From positions 62,001 to 126,000 of the forward strand of contig CAWBVG010000003.1 of NCBI GenBank assembly GCA_963792175.1: a stretch of 64,000 nucleotides of DNA, in the 5' to 3' direction. A program made the translations under genes and the position numbers. A model generated the notes under the pieces. It was not told the DNA's origin, did not search any database, and saw nothing but the letters and a program-made list of their open reading frames with translations. Numbering within the stretch: the first letter of the stretch is position 1; every line of letters starts with the position of its first letter. Origin of the DNA: CAWBVG01 sp963792175. GTDB taxonomy: Bacteria > Acidobacteriota > Vicinamibacteria > Vicinamibacterales > CAVVIG01. Below, piece after piece: positions 30,558 to 37,951 of this stretch.

Positions 30558-31366
30558 CGTGGCTCACCTCGTTCCTGCGTCGGACCCCCATCGGCTGGTG
30601 GGACCTCGTCGACATCCTCGTGGTGTCGATCCTGATCTACGAGGTGCTCAAACTCATTCGCGGCACGCGCGCGGTGCAGATGGCTCTCGGCGGCAGCACG
30701 ATCGTCGCGCTGTTCTACGGATCGCGGTGGTTCCATCTCGAAACCGTCAATTGGGTGGTCCGCAATCTCGTCGGCTATATCGTCTTTGCGGTCATCGTGC
30801 TGTTCCAGTCCGACATTCGCCGAGCCCTCGCCCATCTGGGGCGGGCGCCGTTCTTCCGGTATTTCGCGAAGGCCGAGTCGGCGGCCGAATCGATCGAAGA
30901 GCTGGTGGTCGCGTCAGGAATGCTGTCGTCGCAGCGCATCGGCGCCATCATCGCGCTCGAACGTCAGGTGGGGTTGCGAACGTATATCGAAGGCGGCATC
31001 CGGCTCGACGCGGTTCTCACCTACGATCTGCTGATCAGCATTTTCCAGCCGTCGTCGCCGCTCCACGATGGCGCGGCAATCGTGCAGGACGATCGCGTCG
31101 CCGCCGCCGCCTGCTTTCTTCCGCTGACGGTGAACCCCAAGCTCAGCAAGGATCTCGGATCGCGTCACCGCGCCGCCCTCGGCCTCACCGAGGAGAACGA
31201 TTCGGTCGCCATCGTCGTGTCGGAAGAAACCGGCAAGATCTCGATTGTGGCCGACGGGCAGATCGAACGCGGGCTCGACATCGATTCGTTGCGGGCGCGG
31301 CTCCGCTCACTGGTGCTTCAGCGGAAACCGGCCGCCGTTTCCACGCGTGAGGCGCAGCTCACCTGA
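30554..31366 (+). CDS. cdaA: Diadenylate cyclase CdaA
   Basis: Makes c-di-AMP from two ATP at the membrane. Three N-terminal helices (ILVVSILIYEVLKLI, MALGGSTIVALFYGS, VRNLVGYIVFAVIVLFQSD) precede the DAC domain with SPLHDGAAIVQDDRV (DGA motif) and KDLGSRHRAALGLTEENDSV (RHR motif). 270 residues, intact. Forms the conserved cdaA-cdaR-glmM unit with the next two genes, where GlmM and CdaR modulate the cyclase. Confidence 0.96.
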   Translation: MTWLTSFLRRTPIGWWDLVDILVVSILIYEVLKLIRGTRAVQMALGGSTIVALFYGSRWFHLETVNWVVRNLVGYIVFAVIVLFQSDIRRALAHLGRAPFFRYFAKAESAAESIEELVVASGMLSSQRIGAIIALERQVGLRTYIEGGIRLDAVLTYDLLISIFQPSSPLHDGAAIVQDDRVAAAACFLPLTVNPKLSKDLGSRHRAALGLTEENDSVAIVVSEETGKISIVADGQIERGLDIDSLRARLRSLVLQRKPAAVSTREAQLT

Positions 31367-32289
31367 TGGCGACCATCTGGCCGTTCCGTCATCTCGGCTT
31401 GAAAGTGCTGTCGGTGGTGCTGGCGCTGTTGCTGTGGATGATCGTCTCCGGTGAAGAAATAGTCGAGCGCGGGCTGCGCGTTCCGCTCGAGCTGCAGCAG
31501 GTGCCGGTGGGCCTGGAGCTGACCGGCGAAGTGCCCGCGACCGTCGATGTGCGCGTGCGCGGCGCATCCGGAACGCTGAGCCGGGTGTCCACCGGCGATG
31601 TCGTCGCCGTTCTCGACCTGCGGAGTGCCCGGTCGGGACGGCGGCTCTTTCCGTTGACGCCCGATCAGGTGCGCGTGCCGTTCGGCGTCGAGGTCGTACA
31701 GGTCCAGCCGTCGGCGCTTGCGATGGCGTTCGAGCCGTCGGCGTCGCGGCAGGTGCCGGTGATGCCGGCGGTCGATGGCCGGCCCGCGCCGGGCTATGTC
31801 GTCGGGGCGCTGAGCGCGGATCCAAAGACAGTCGAGGTGATCGGTCCGGAGAGCGCCGTCAGGCGCGTGACTGAAGCGCTCACCGAGCCGGTTTCCGTTT
31901 CAGGCGCCCGCGACCGGGTCAACCAGAGCGTCATTCTCGGGTTGATCGATCCGTCGCTCAGATTGACGAACACGCGGTCCGCGATGGTCACCGTCCAGAT
32001 CGTGCCGGCGCCGCTCGAGCGATCGTTGCAGGGCCGTCCCGTCCATCTCCGCAACGTGGCGCCGAACCTCGAAGCGCAGGCCATTCCGTCCGCGGTCGGC
32101 TTGACGCTACGCGGCAGCCGCGAGGCGCTCGCGCGCGTCGAGGCCGACGACATCGTCGCCTACGTCAATCTCGCCGGCCTCGGGCCGGGACAATACTCGC
32201 TCACGGTGCATGCCGACTCGTCGCCCGAGGCCGGTGTCACGCGTATCGAACCGTCGTCCGTCCAGGTGCGAATCAGCAGTGGCAAGTAA
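31366..32289 (+). CDS. cdaR: YbbR-domain protein, CdaA regulator CdaR
   Basis: One N-terminal membrane anchor (LGLKVLSVVLALLLWMIVSG) followed by three extracytoplasmic YbbR repeats of about 80 residues: VPLELQQVPVGLELTGEVPA is the first, VMPAVDGRPAPGYVVGALSA the second, and VHLRNVAPNLEAQAIPSAV the third. CdaR binds CdaA at the membrane and tunes c-di-AMP production. The ATG abuts the cdaA stop (tgatg); the end overlaps glmM by 11 nt. Confidence 0.92.
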   Translation: MATIWPFRHLGLKVLSVVLALLLWMIVSGEEIVERGLRVPLELQQVPVGLELTGEVPATVDVRVRGASGTLSRVSTGDVVAVLDLRSARSGRRLFPLTPDQVRVPFGVEVVQVQPSALAMAFEPSASRQVPVMPAVDGRPAPGYVVGALSADPKTVEVIGPESAVRRVTEALTEPVSVSGARDRVNQSVILGLIDPSLRLTNTRSAMVTVQIVPAPLERSLQGRPVHLRNVAPNLEAQAIPSAVGLTLRGSREALARVEADDIVAYVNLAGLGPGQYSLTVHADSSPEAGVTRIEPSSVQVRISSGK

Positions 32290-33679
32290 CCGCACCCGGC
32301 TGTTCGGCACCGACGGCGTCCGCGGCCATGCGGGCGAATATCCGCTGGATCCTCCAACTGTCCGGCGTCTCGGGGCCGCACTCGTCCGTTCCGCGTTCGC
32401 CAAGGCTTCGGCGGGATCCGCCTTCGCTGACGCTTCGGCGGGACAGGCGAGTGATCGGCGTCTGCAACTTCTGATCGGGCGAGACACGCGGGAGTCGGGC
32501 GACTGGATCGAAGCCGAGCTCGCCCACGGTGCGTCCGGCGAAGGCGCGGATGTCACGAGCGCCGGGATCGTGCCCACGCCCGCCGTCGCCTATTTGACGC
32601 GCACCGGCACCTACGACGCCGGTGTTGTCATTTCGGCGTCGCACAACCCGTATGGCGACAACGGGATCAAGGTGTTCTCGGGCAAGGGCGAGAAGTTCAC
32701 CGAGCGTGTCGAGCGCGAGGTGGAGGCGATCGTCGCCGATGGGTCGTGGTCCGCGCGATCCGGTGAACCGGGACCGGTGCCGCGGGCGGATCTTGTCGGC
32801 GCGTACCTGGATCACCTTCGCGCGGTATTTCCCGAGGCATCGTCGCTCAAACACTTCAGGCTGGGCGTCGACTGCGCGAACGGCGCGACGACGACGGTTG
32901 CGCCGGCACTGCTCGCAGGCCTCGGGCTCGACATCGTCGTGATCGGCAACCAGCCTGACGGCCGCAACATCAACCTCAACTGCGGCTCGACCCATCCCGA
33001 ACTGCTGGCGCGCGCGGTCGTCGAGCGCGGCTGCCAGATGGGCGTGGCGTTCGACGGTGACGGCGACCGCGCGATTTTCGTGGATCACACCGGCCGGATT
33101 GTGGACGGCGACGCCGTGCTGCTGATGTGCGGCGCCCAGTTGCAGCGCGAGGGGCGCCTCACGGGCAACGCAATTGTCGCCACCGTGATGAGCAATATCG
33201 GTCTGGAGCTGGCGCTGCGCGCGCTCGATATCGACCTCGTGCGAACTGATGTCGGCGACAAGTACGTGATGGAGGAGATGCAGAAGCGCGGCTTGTCGCT
33301 CGGAGGCGAGCAGTCGGGGCACGTGATCTTCTCGGACTACCTCTTCACCGGCGATGGCCTGTGCACGGCGCTCAACGTGCTGCGGACCGTCGCGCTGTCG
33401 GGACGTTCGCTGGCCGACCTCGCATCGGACCTGACGACGTACCCGCAGGTGCTGATGAACGTCCGCGTCAGGGACAAGGTGCCGTTGACGTCGGTCGCGC
33501 CGATTGCTGACGCTATGGCCCGCGTCGAGGCGAATGTGGCGGGGCACGGCCGGCTGCTCGTGAGATATTCCGGCACCGAGCCGGTTCTGCGCGTGATGCT
33601 CGAAGGCAAGGATCAGGAAGAGATTCGGCGATGGGGGCAGGAGATTGTGGATGTCGTCAAGACGCATCTCGGATCGTGA
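32279..33679 (+). CDS. glmM: Phosphoglucosamine mutase GlmM
   Basis: Converts glucosamine-6-P to glucosamine-1-P for UDP-GlcNAc and cell-wall synthesis. GTG start MASNRTRLFGTDGVRGHAGE, phosphoserine loop VVISASHNPYGDNGIKVFSG, metal site VAFDGDGDRAIFVD, sugar-binding GGEQSGHVIFSDYLFTGDG and phosphate site RYSGTEPVLRVMLEG. About 466 residues, slightly long because of an in-frame insert AFAKASAGSAFADASAGQ before LLIGRDTRESG. Intact frame. GlmM also binds CdaA in other bacteria. Confidence 0.95.
   Translation: MASNRTRLFGTDGVRGHAGEYPLDPPTVRRLGAALVRSAFAKASAGSAFADASAGQASDRRLQLLIGRDTRESGDWIEAELAHGASGEGADVTSAGIVPTPAVAYLTRTGTYDAGVVISASHNPYGDNGIKVFSGKGEKFTERVEREVEAIVADGSWSARSGEPGPVPRADLVGAYLDHLRAVFPEASSLKHFRLGVDCANGATTTVAPALLAGLGLDIVVIGNQPDGRNINLNCGSTHPELLARAVVERGCQMGVAFDGDGDRAIFVDHTGRIVDGDAVLLMCGAQLQREGRLTGNAIVATVMSNIGLELALRALDIDLVRTDVGDKYVMEEMQKRGLSLGGEQSGHVIFSDYLFTGDGLCTALNVLRTVALSGRSLADLASDLTTYPQVLMNVRVRDKVPLTSVAPIADAMARVEANVAGHGRLLVRYSGTEPVLRVMLEGKDQEEIRRWGQEIVDVVKTHLGS
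32393..32452. repeat. In-frame repeat insert within glmM
   Basis: Two near-direct copies of gcttcggcggga (gcttcggcgggatccgcc and gcttcggcgggacagg) separated by ttcgctgac. They encode AKASAGSAFADASAGQ at a position where GlmM proteins normally go straight from the first helix to the LLIGRDTR strand. Similar tcggcgggctccgcgttcgc occurs at about 60850 and gcttcggcggacaagc at 12211. Confidence 0.65.
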
Positions 33680-33875
33680 TCCCCGTGGTGCTAGGGTGCC
33701 AGGTGCTAGGGTGCTAGGTGCGATGGTGCCAGGTGCTAGGGTGCCGGGTGCGAGGGTGCCGGCTGCGAGCGGTGCACCGTTGCACCGAGGACCGTGGCAC
33801 CTGGCACCGCTAGCACCCATGCACCTAGCACCCTAGCACCTAGCACCTAGCACCGGTGGAGCACCGAGCACCCGT
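33680..33875. repeat. Intergenic inverted-repeat array, GGTGCTAGGGTGCCAG unit
   Basis: About ten copies of ggtgctagggtgccaggtg-like units in the left arm, then the complement (gcacctagcaccctagcacc and variants) in the right arm up to the pdxJ start. 196 nt between co-directional genes. Confidence 0.78.
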
Positions 33876-34619
33876 ATGGTTCGGTTATCAGTCAACGTGA
33901 ACAAAATAGCGACGCTGCGCAACGCGCGCGGCGGAGCAGTGCCGAGCGTGCTCGAAGCGGTCGAGGCGTGCATCGCGGCGGGGGCGCCGGGCATTACGGT
34001 GCACCCGCGCGCGGATCGGCGGCACATCACGCCGGACGACGTGCGGGCGATCGCGCGTCTGCTGCGGGGAATGCCTGACAAGATCGAGCTCAATGTCGAG
34101 GGCGACCCTCGCCCGGAGCTGCTGGATCTCGTCGAAGAGGTCCAGGCCGATCAGTGCACGCTCGTCCCCGTGGTTCCGGGCGAAGTGACCAGTCAGGCGG
34201 GTTGGCAAATCGGGCCCGCCACCGAAGCGCTGCCCGGGATCATCGCGCGGCTGCGTGCACGCCAGGTGCGGGTCAGCCTGTTCGTCGATGCGTCGCCCGA
34301 TCCGATACGTTGGGCCGCCGCGTCCGGCGCGGACCGCGTCGAGCTGTACACCGAGCCGTTCGCGCGCGCGTTCGAGCAGGCGCCCGATCTGGGCCGCCAC
34401 GCGTTCGTCACCTTCGCGGAGTCCGCCCGGCTCGCGCACTCACTCGGACTGGGCGTCAACGCCGGCCACGATCTGGATCTCGCCAACCTCACGGTATTTC
34501 GCGAACTGCCGCACCTCGACGAGGTGTCGATCGGCCACGCCATCATCTCGCGCGCGGTGTTTGTCGGTCTGGCGACGGTGGTGCGCGAGTATCTCGACGT
34601 GCTTCGCGGTGCGATATGA
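33876..34619 (+). CDS. pdxJ: Pyridoxine 5'-phosphate synthase PdxJ
   Basis: Condenses 1-deoxyxylulose-5-P with 3-amino-2-oxopropyl phosphate to pyridoxine-5-P. RLSVNVNKIATLRNARGGAV, ITVHPRADRRHITPDDVRAI, ELNVEGDPRPELLDLV, CTLVPVVPGEVTSQAGW, RVSLFVDASPDPIRWAAASG, ADRVELYTEPFARAF, LGVNAGHDLDLANL and VSIGHAIISRAVFVGL match the TIM-barrel family. 247 residues, intact. Confidence 0.96.
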   Translation: MVRLSVNVNKIATLRNARGGAVPSVLEAVEACIAAGAPGITVHPRADRRHITPDDVRAIARLLRGMPDKIELNVEGDPRPELLDLVEEVQADQCTLVPVVPGEVTSQAGWQIGPATEALPGIIARLRARQVRVSLFVDASPDPIRWAAASGADRVELYTEPFARAFEQAPDLGRHAFVTFAESARLAHSLGLGVNAGHDLDLANLTVFRELPHLDEVSIGHAIISRAVFVGLATVVREYLDVLRGAI

Positions 34620-34706
34620 TCAGCGTTCGGCTTTCAGCTATCAGCCATCAGCTGTGCGCGCGACAAGCAGAGCTGATTAGCCGAGAGCCGATAGCTCTTT
34701 TTCTGC
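34620..34706. repeat. Short intergenic inverted repeat
   Basis: agctatcagccatcagct on the left pairs with agctgattagccgagagccgatagct on the right across a GC-rich loop. No gene. It precedes the TPR protein start. Confidence 0.6.
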
Positions 34707-35312
34707 ATGAAATCTGACGCCATCGCCTTCGGAATCGCCGGCGTTCTGTTCGGTCTGATTGCGGGCTGGGTCATCGGCTCGCAGCAGGGCACAGCGCGCC
34801 CGGCGCCGGCGGCGCCGCAGCAGGCCTCGAACGCACCGGCGCCGCCGGCGGCCCGCGCCCCGGTGCTCGACGAGACGCAGGTCACGGCCCTCAAGTCGGT
34901 GGCCGAGCGCGAGCCGAAGAACGTCCAACCGCGCACGCAGCTCGCGAATCTCTATTTCGACGCCGACCGCTACGACGACGCGATCAAGTGGTACGACGAG
35001 GCGCTCGCGCTCGCGCCAAACGACGTCAACGTGATCACCGACCTCGGCGTCTGCTACTACTACACGAATCGGCCGGACAAGGCGCTCGAGCTGTTCAACC
35101 GCTCGCTCAAGCTCGATCCGAAGCACACCAAGACGCTCCTCAACGTCGGCATCGTCAAGGCGTTCGGCAAGCAGGACCTGCAGGGCGCATCCGAGGCGTG
35201 GCAGGAGGTGCTCAAGATCGCGCCAAACAGTCCCGAAGCGCAGGCCGCGCAGCGCGCGTTGAACAGTCTGCAGTCGGCGCATCCGGCGATTGGCGGCAAG
35301 CCGGGGGCGTGA
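34707..35312 (+). CDS. Membrane-anchored TPR protein
   Basis: About 201 residues. An N-terminal anchor (IAFGIAGVLFGLIAGWVIG), an Ala/Pro-rich linker, then three to four tetratricopeptide repeats: PRTQLANLYFDADRYDDAIK, DVNVITDLGVCYYYTNRPDK and TKTLLNVGIVKAFGKQDLQG. Likely a scaffold in the periplasm or at the inner membrane. The stop overlaps the next ATG. It heads a run of tightly packed genes leading into the microcompartment locus, but a direct link is not shown. Confidence 0.78.
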   Translation: MKSDAIAFGIAGVLFGLIAGWVIGSQQGTARPAPAAPQQASNAPAPPAARAPVLDETQVTALKSVAEREPKNVQPRTQLANLYFDADRYDDAIKWYDEALALAPNDVNVITDLGVCYYYTNRPDKALELFNRSLKLDPKHTKTLLNVGIVKAFGKQDLQGASEAWQEVLKIAPNSPEAQAAQRALNSLQSAHPAIGGKPGA

Positions 35313-35575
35313 TGCTGACGCGGTTCGTGCTCTTCCTGGTGCTGGCGATTCTCGTCGCGCGTGCCTTCTGGCGGCTGGTCGACGGAATCGTCGACGGCTC
35401 GCGCGACCGATCCCGCGGCCGCTCGGTGCCGACCAAAGGTGTCTCGATGGTGCGCGATCCGGTGTGCGGCACGTTCGTGGTGCCGGAGCGCGCGGTGACG
35501 CTCGTGAACGGCCGTACGACCATCAACTTCTGCTCCGAGGCGTGCAGGGACAAGTACCGGGCGCGAACCGCATGA
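35312..35575 (+). CDS. Small membrane protein with YHS-like metal motif (PP0621-like)
   Basis: 87 residues. An N-terminal helix (LTRFVLFLVLAILVARAFW) and a C-terminal segment VRDPVCGTFVVPERAVTLV followed by NFCSEACRDKYR. The DPVCG...FCSEAC pattern is a YHS/TRASH-like treble-clef that binds metal through cysteines. ATG overlaps the TPR stop and its own stop overlaps the aldolase ATG, so the three genes are translationally coupled. Confidence 0.7.
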   Translation: MLTRFVLFLVLAILVARAFWRLVDGIVDGSRDRSRGRSVPTKGVSMVRDPVCGTFVVPERAVTLVNGRTTINFCSEACRDKYRARTA

Positions 35576-36453
35576 GCTCCGAGTCAACCCTGCGCGCCGA
35601 CATCGTCGAGGTCGGCCGGCGCATGTACGCGCGCGGCTACACCGCGTCGAACGACGGCAACATCAGCGTCCGTCTCGGGCCCGAGCGGCTGCTGATGACG
35701 CCCAAGAGCGTCTGCAAGGGCTTCATGACGCCGGACATGATGTGCATCACCGATCTGGAGGGGCGGAAGCTGCAGGGCGACCGCGATCCGTCGTCCGAAA
35801 TGCTGATGCACCTCGAGGTCTACCGCCAGCGGCCCGATGCGCAGGCCGTCGTCCACGCCCATCCTCCGACCGCGACCGGGTTTGCCGTTGCCGGCATTCC
35901 GCTCGATCGCGCGGTGCTGGCCGAAGTGTTGACGACGCTCGGCAGCATTCCGATCGCGGAGTACGCCACGCCGTCGACGAGAGAGCTGCCGGAAGCGGTG
36001 CGGAAGTACATCAAGGCGCACGACGGCATGCTGCTCGCCAACCACGGCGCGCTCACCGTCGGCGCGGATCTCTACGGCGCGTATTACAAGATGGAAACGA
36101 TCGAGCACTTCGCGAAAATCAGTCTCGTCGCGCGTCTGCTCGGACGCGAGAACCTGCTGTCGCGCGAAGAGGTGATGCGCCTGCAGGAGCTGCGCGGCAG
36201 CTACGGCATTCAGGCGCCGGCGCCGATTTGCGCGGTTCCGGGGACGGATCTGGGGTCGCGGTCCGTCGCCGATCGCACCGGCGCGGCCGGTGACGCCACC
36301 TGCCAGACCGTCCAGGCGCCAAAAGGTGACGGTTCGCGTCTCGTCGCCGATGTCGTCCGCCGGACGGCAGAAGGCCGTGAAGATGAGGAAATTCGGTTAA
36401 CATACCGCGAACTGTCCGCGTTGCTGGAAGACGCGATACGGAGCATACGGTAG
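35572..36453 (+). CDS. Class II aldolase/adducin family protein with C-terminal encapsulation-type helix
   Basis: About 293 residues. Fuculose-phosphate-aldolase-type core: ARGYTASNDGNISVRLG, TPKSVCKGFM, SSEMLMHLEVYRQRPDAQAV, the zinc histidines in VVHAHPPTATGFA, and LLANHGALTVGADLYGAYYK. After residue ~220 a Gly/Ala/Arg-rich linker leads to a C-terminal amphipathic helix TYRELSALLEDAIRSIR, typical of microcompartment encapsulation peptides. It directly precedes BMC shell genes, so it is probably the lumen enzyme. The aldol substrate is not identifiable. Confidence 0.88.
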   Translation: MSSESTLRADIVEVGRRMYARGYTASNDGNISVRLGPERLLMTPKSVCKGFMTPDMMCITDLEGRKLQGDRDPSSEMLMHLEVYRQRPDAQAVVHAHPPTATGFAVAGIPLDRAVLAEVLTTLGSIPIAEYATPSTRELPEAVRKYIKAHDGMLLANHGALTVGADLYGAYYKMETIEHFAKISLVARLLGRENLLSREEVMRLQELRGSYGIQAPAPICAVPGTDLGSRSVADRTGAAGDATCQTVQAPKGDGSRLVADVVRRTAEGREDEEIRLTYRELSALLEDAIRSIR

Positions 36454-36467
36454 CCAAGGAGTCAGCG

Positions 36468-36761
36468 ATGGGTGAGGCGCTCGGGATGATCGAAACAAAA
36501 GGACTGGTCGCGATGATCGAAGCCGCCGACGCCATGGTCAAGGCGGCGAAGGTCACGCTGGTCGGCTGGGAGAAGATCGGCGCCGGCTACGTGACCGCCA
36601 TCGTGCGCGGCGATGTGGCGGCCGTGAAGGCTGCTACGGACGCCGGCGCCGCCGCGGCCCGCCGCGTGGGCGAGCTCGTGTCCGTCCACGTCATCCCGCG
36701 CCCGCACGCGAACCTCGAAGACGCGCTGCCGATCGGAAAGGCCACGACCGCCAAGGCGTAA
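36468..36761 (+). CDS. BMC-H hexameric microcompartment shell protein (PduA/EutM-like)
   Basis: 97 residues. GEALGMIETKGLVAMIEAAD, AAKVTLVGWEKIGAGYVTAI, VRGDVAAVKAATDAGAAAA and VSVHVIPRPHANLEDALP are the canonical Pfam00936 elements forming hexagonal shell tiles with a central pore. Good aaggag ribosome site 7 nt before the ATG. The only BMC-domain gene in the window; no BMC-T trimer is seen. Confidence 0.95.
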   Translation: MGEALGMIETKGLVAMIEAADAMVKAAKVTLVGWEKIGAGYVTAIVRGDVAAVKAATDAGAAAARRVGELVSVHVIPRPHANLEDALPIGKATTAKA

Positions 36762-36765
36762 ACAC

Positions 36766-37032
36766 GTGCTTCTCGCCAAAATCGTGGGGACCGTGGTCGC
36801 CACGCGCAAGGACCCACGACTCGTCAGCAACAAGCTTCTCGTTGTCCGTCCGATCGATCCGCGGGGGAAAGCCGAAGGCAACTACCTGGTGGCGATCGAT
36901 ACGGTCGACGCCGGAGTCGGTGAAACCGTGCTCGTCGTCAGCGGCAGCTCCGCGCGGATGGCGTCGGGCTTGAAGGATTGTCCCGTCGACGCCGCCATCG
37001 TCGGCATCATCGACGACATCGAAGATCAGTGA
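36766..37032 (+). CDS. BMC-P pentameric vertex protein (EutN/CcmL), copy 1
   Basis: 88 residues from a GTG. LLAKIVGTVVATRKDPRLVS, KLLVVRPIDPRG, VAIDTVDAGVGETVLVVSGS and the C-terminal DAAIVGIIDDIE are the EutN/CcmL signature; such pentamers cap the vertices of the polyhedral shell. It starts 4 nt after the BMC-H stop. Confidence 0.94.
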   Translation: MLLAKIVGTVVATRKDPRLVSNKLLVVRPIDPRGKAEGNYLVAIDTVDAGVGETVLVVSGSSARMASGLKDCPVDAAIVGIIDDIEDQ

Positions 37033-37039
37033 CTAGCCG

Positions 37040-37309
37040 ATGCAGCTAGCCCGAGTGATCGGCGACGTCGTCGCCACACGAAAAGACGAGCAGCTGTCCG
37101 GCATCAAGCTGCTGATCGTGCAGCCGCTCTCGCCCGATCATCAGCCGGTCGGCCGGCCGCTGGTGGCGGTCGACGCCGTTGGCGCGGGCGTCGGCGAGGA
37201 GGTCTTCTTCGTTCGCGGCAAGGAGGCCAGCTTCCCGTTCCATCCCGCCGAGCCGCCGGTCGATGCCGGCATCGTCGGCATTGTCGATCACTGGGACGTG
37301 GAGACGTGA
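37040..37309 (+). CDS. BMC-P pentameric vertex protein (EutN/CcmL), copy 2
   Basis: 89 residues. QLARVIGDVVATRKDEQLSG, KLLIVQPLSPDH, VAVDAVGAGVGEEVFFVRGK and VDAGIVGIVDHWDVE. More divergent than copy 1, with Phe-rich edges (VFFVRG, FPFHPAEP). Followed by the inverted-repeat array that separates it from copy 3. Confidence 0.94.
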   Translation: MQLARVIGDVVATRKDEQLSGIKLLIVQPLSPDHQPVGRPLVAVDAVGAGVGEEVFFVRGKEASFPFHPAEPPVDAGIVGIVDHWDVET

Positions 37310-37428
37310 ATCTGGTAATTGGGTAATTTGGTAATCTTGGAATTGGATTGCCGGATGGCCCAATCGCGCCATCAATCTCAATTACTCAATTACTCAATTA
37401 CTCAATTACTCAATTATTCAATTATCCA
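37310..37428. repeat. Inverted-repeat array between BMC-P copies 2 and 3, TAATTGGGTAAT unit
   Basis: The left arm is ctggtaattgggtaatttgg, then taatcttggaattgg. The right arm repeats caattactcaattactcaat, ending attatccaatg at the next start codon. The same family as at 10870, 23607 and 42710. It lies inside an operon, so it may tune downstream shell-gene expression. Confidence 0.72.
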
Positions 37429-37701
37429 ATGCAGATAGCCAGAGTCATCGGCACTGTCGTGTCGACACAGAAGCATCGGACGTTCGAAGGCGCGAAGCTG
37501 CTGCTCGTCCAGCCGCTGAACATGGACGACTCGCCGCGCGGCGCCGCGCTGCTGGCCGTCGACGGCGTCGGCGCCGGCGTGCACGAGAAGGTGCTGGTCG
37601 TGCTCGAGGGGCGGGCGGCTGGCGAGGCGCTCGGGCGGAAGGCCGCGCCGGTCGACGCGGCCATCGTGGGCATCATCGATACGATCAGTTTGTATGAATG
37701 A
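37429..37701 (+). CDS. BMC-P pentameric vertex protein (EutN/CcmL), copy 3
   Basis: 90 residues. QIARVIGTVVSTQKHRTFEG, KLLLVQPLNMDDSPRG, LAVDGVGAGVHEKVLVVLEG and VDAAIVGIIDTISLYE. Three distinct BMC-P paralogues are also found in Planctomycetes/Verrucomicrobia-type sugar-degrading compartments. Its 3' end overlaps the next small gene by 8 nt. Confidence 0.94.
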   Translation: MQIARVIGTVVSTQKHRTFEGAKLLLVQPLNMDDSPRGAALLAVDGVGAGVHEKVLVVLEGRAAGEALGRKAAPVDAAIVGIIDTISLYE

Positions 37702-37909
37702 TCAGGAACTGCGCGAGATGATTCGGGAGTCGATCGCCCGTCATACCGGCGCCGCGATCGGCCCCGCCGCGCCCGAGCCGCGCGCGGCGCTGCATCCAAG
37801 TCACCTGCGGCTCACGGTTCTCCGCAGCGGAGACGATGACGGCGCGTGTCTGATCGAACCGACCGTTCGCTGCAATCACTGCGGGTACTGTTTGTCGTAC
37901 GGACACTGA
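37694..37909 (+). CDS. Small Cys-rich BMC-locus protein with encapsulation-like N-terminus
   Basis: 71 residues. The N-terminal DQELREMIRESIARHTG is an amphipathic helix of the encapsulation-peptide type. The middle is an Ala/Pro-rich linker and a short beta-like core (LRLTVLRSGDDDGACLIEP). The C-terminus is RCNHCGYCLSYGH, with three closely spaced cysteines and two histidines suited to Zn or Fe-S binding. It overlaps the third BMC-P gene by 8 nt, so it is certainly part of the locus. I do not know a named family. Confidence 0.75.
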   Translation: MNDQELREMIRESIARHTGAAIGPAAPEPRAALHPSHLRLTVLRSGDDDGACLIEPTVRCNHCGYCLSYGH

Positions 37910-37951
37910 AGGAGAAGGGCTGGAATCCCGCCCTTCCTGCCCATCCAGTCC

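Noticed and set aside
33680..33875. Rho-independent terminator
   Set aside because: The structure is far longer than a terminator, has multiple repeat units and no T-tract.
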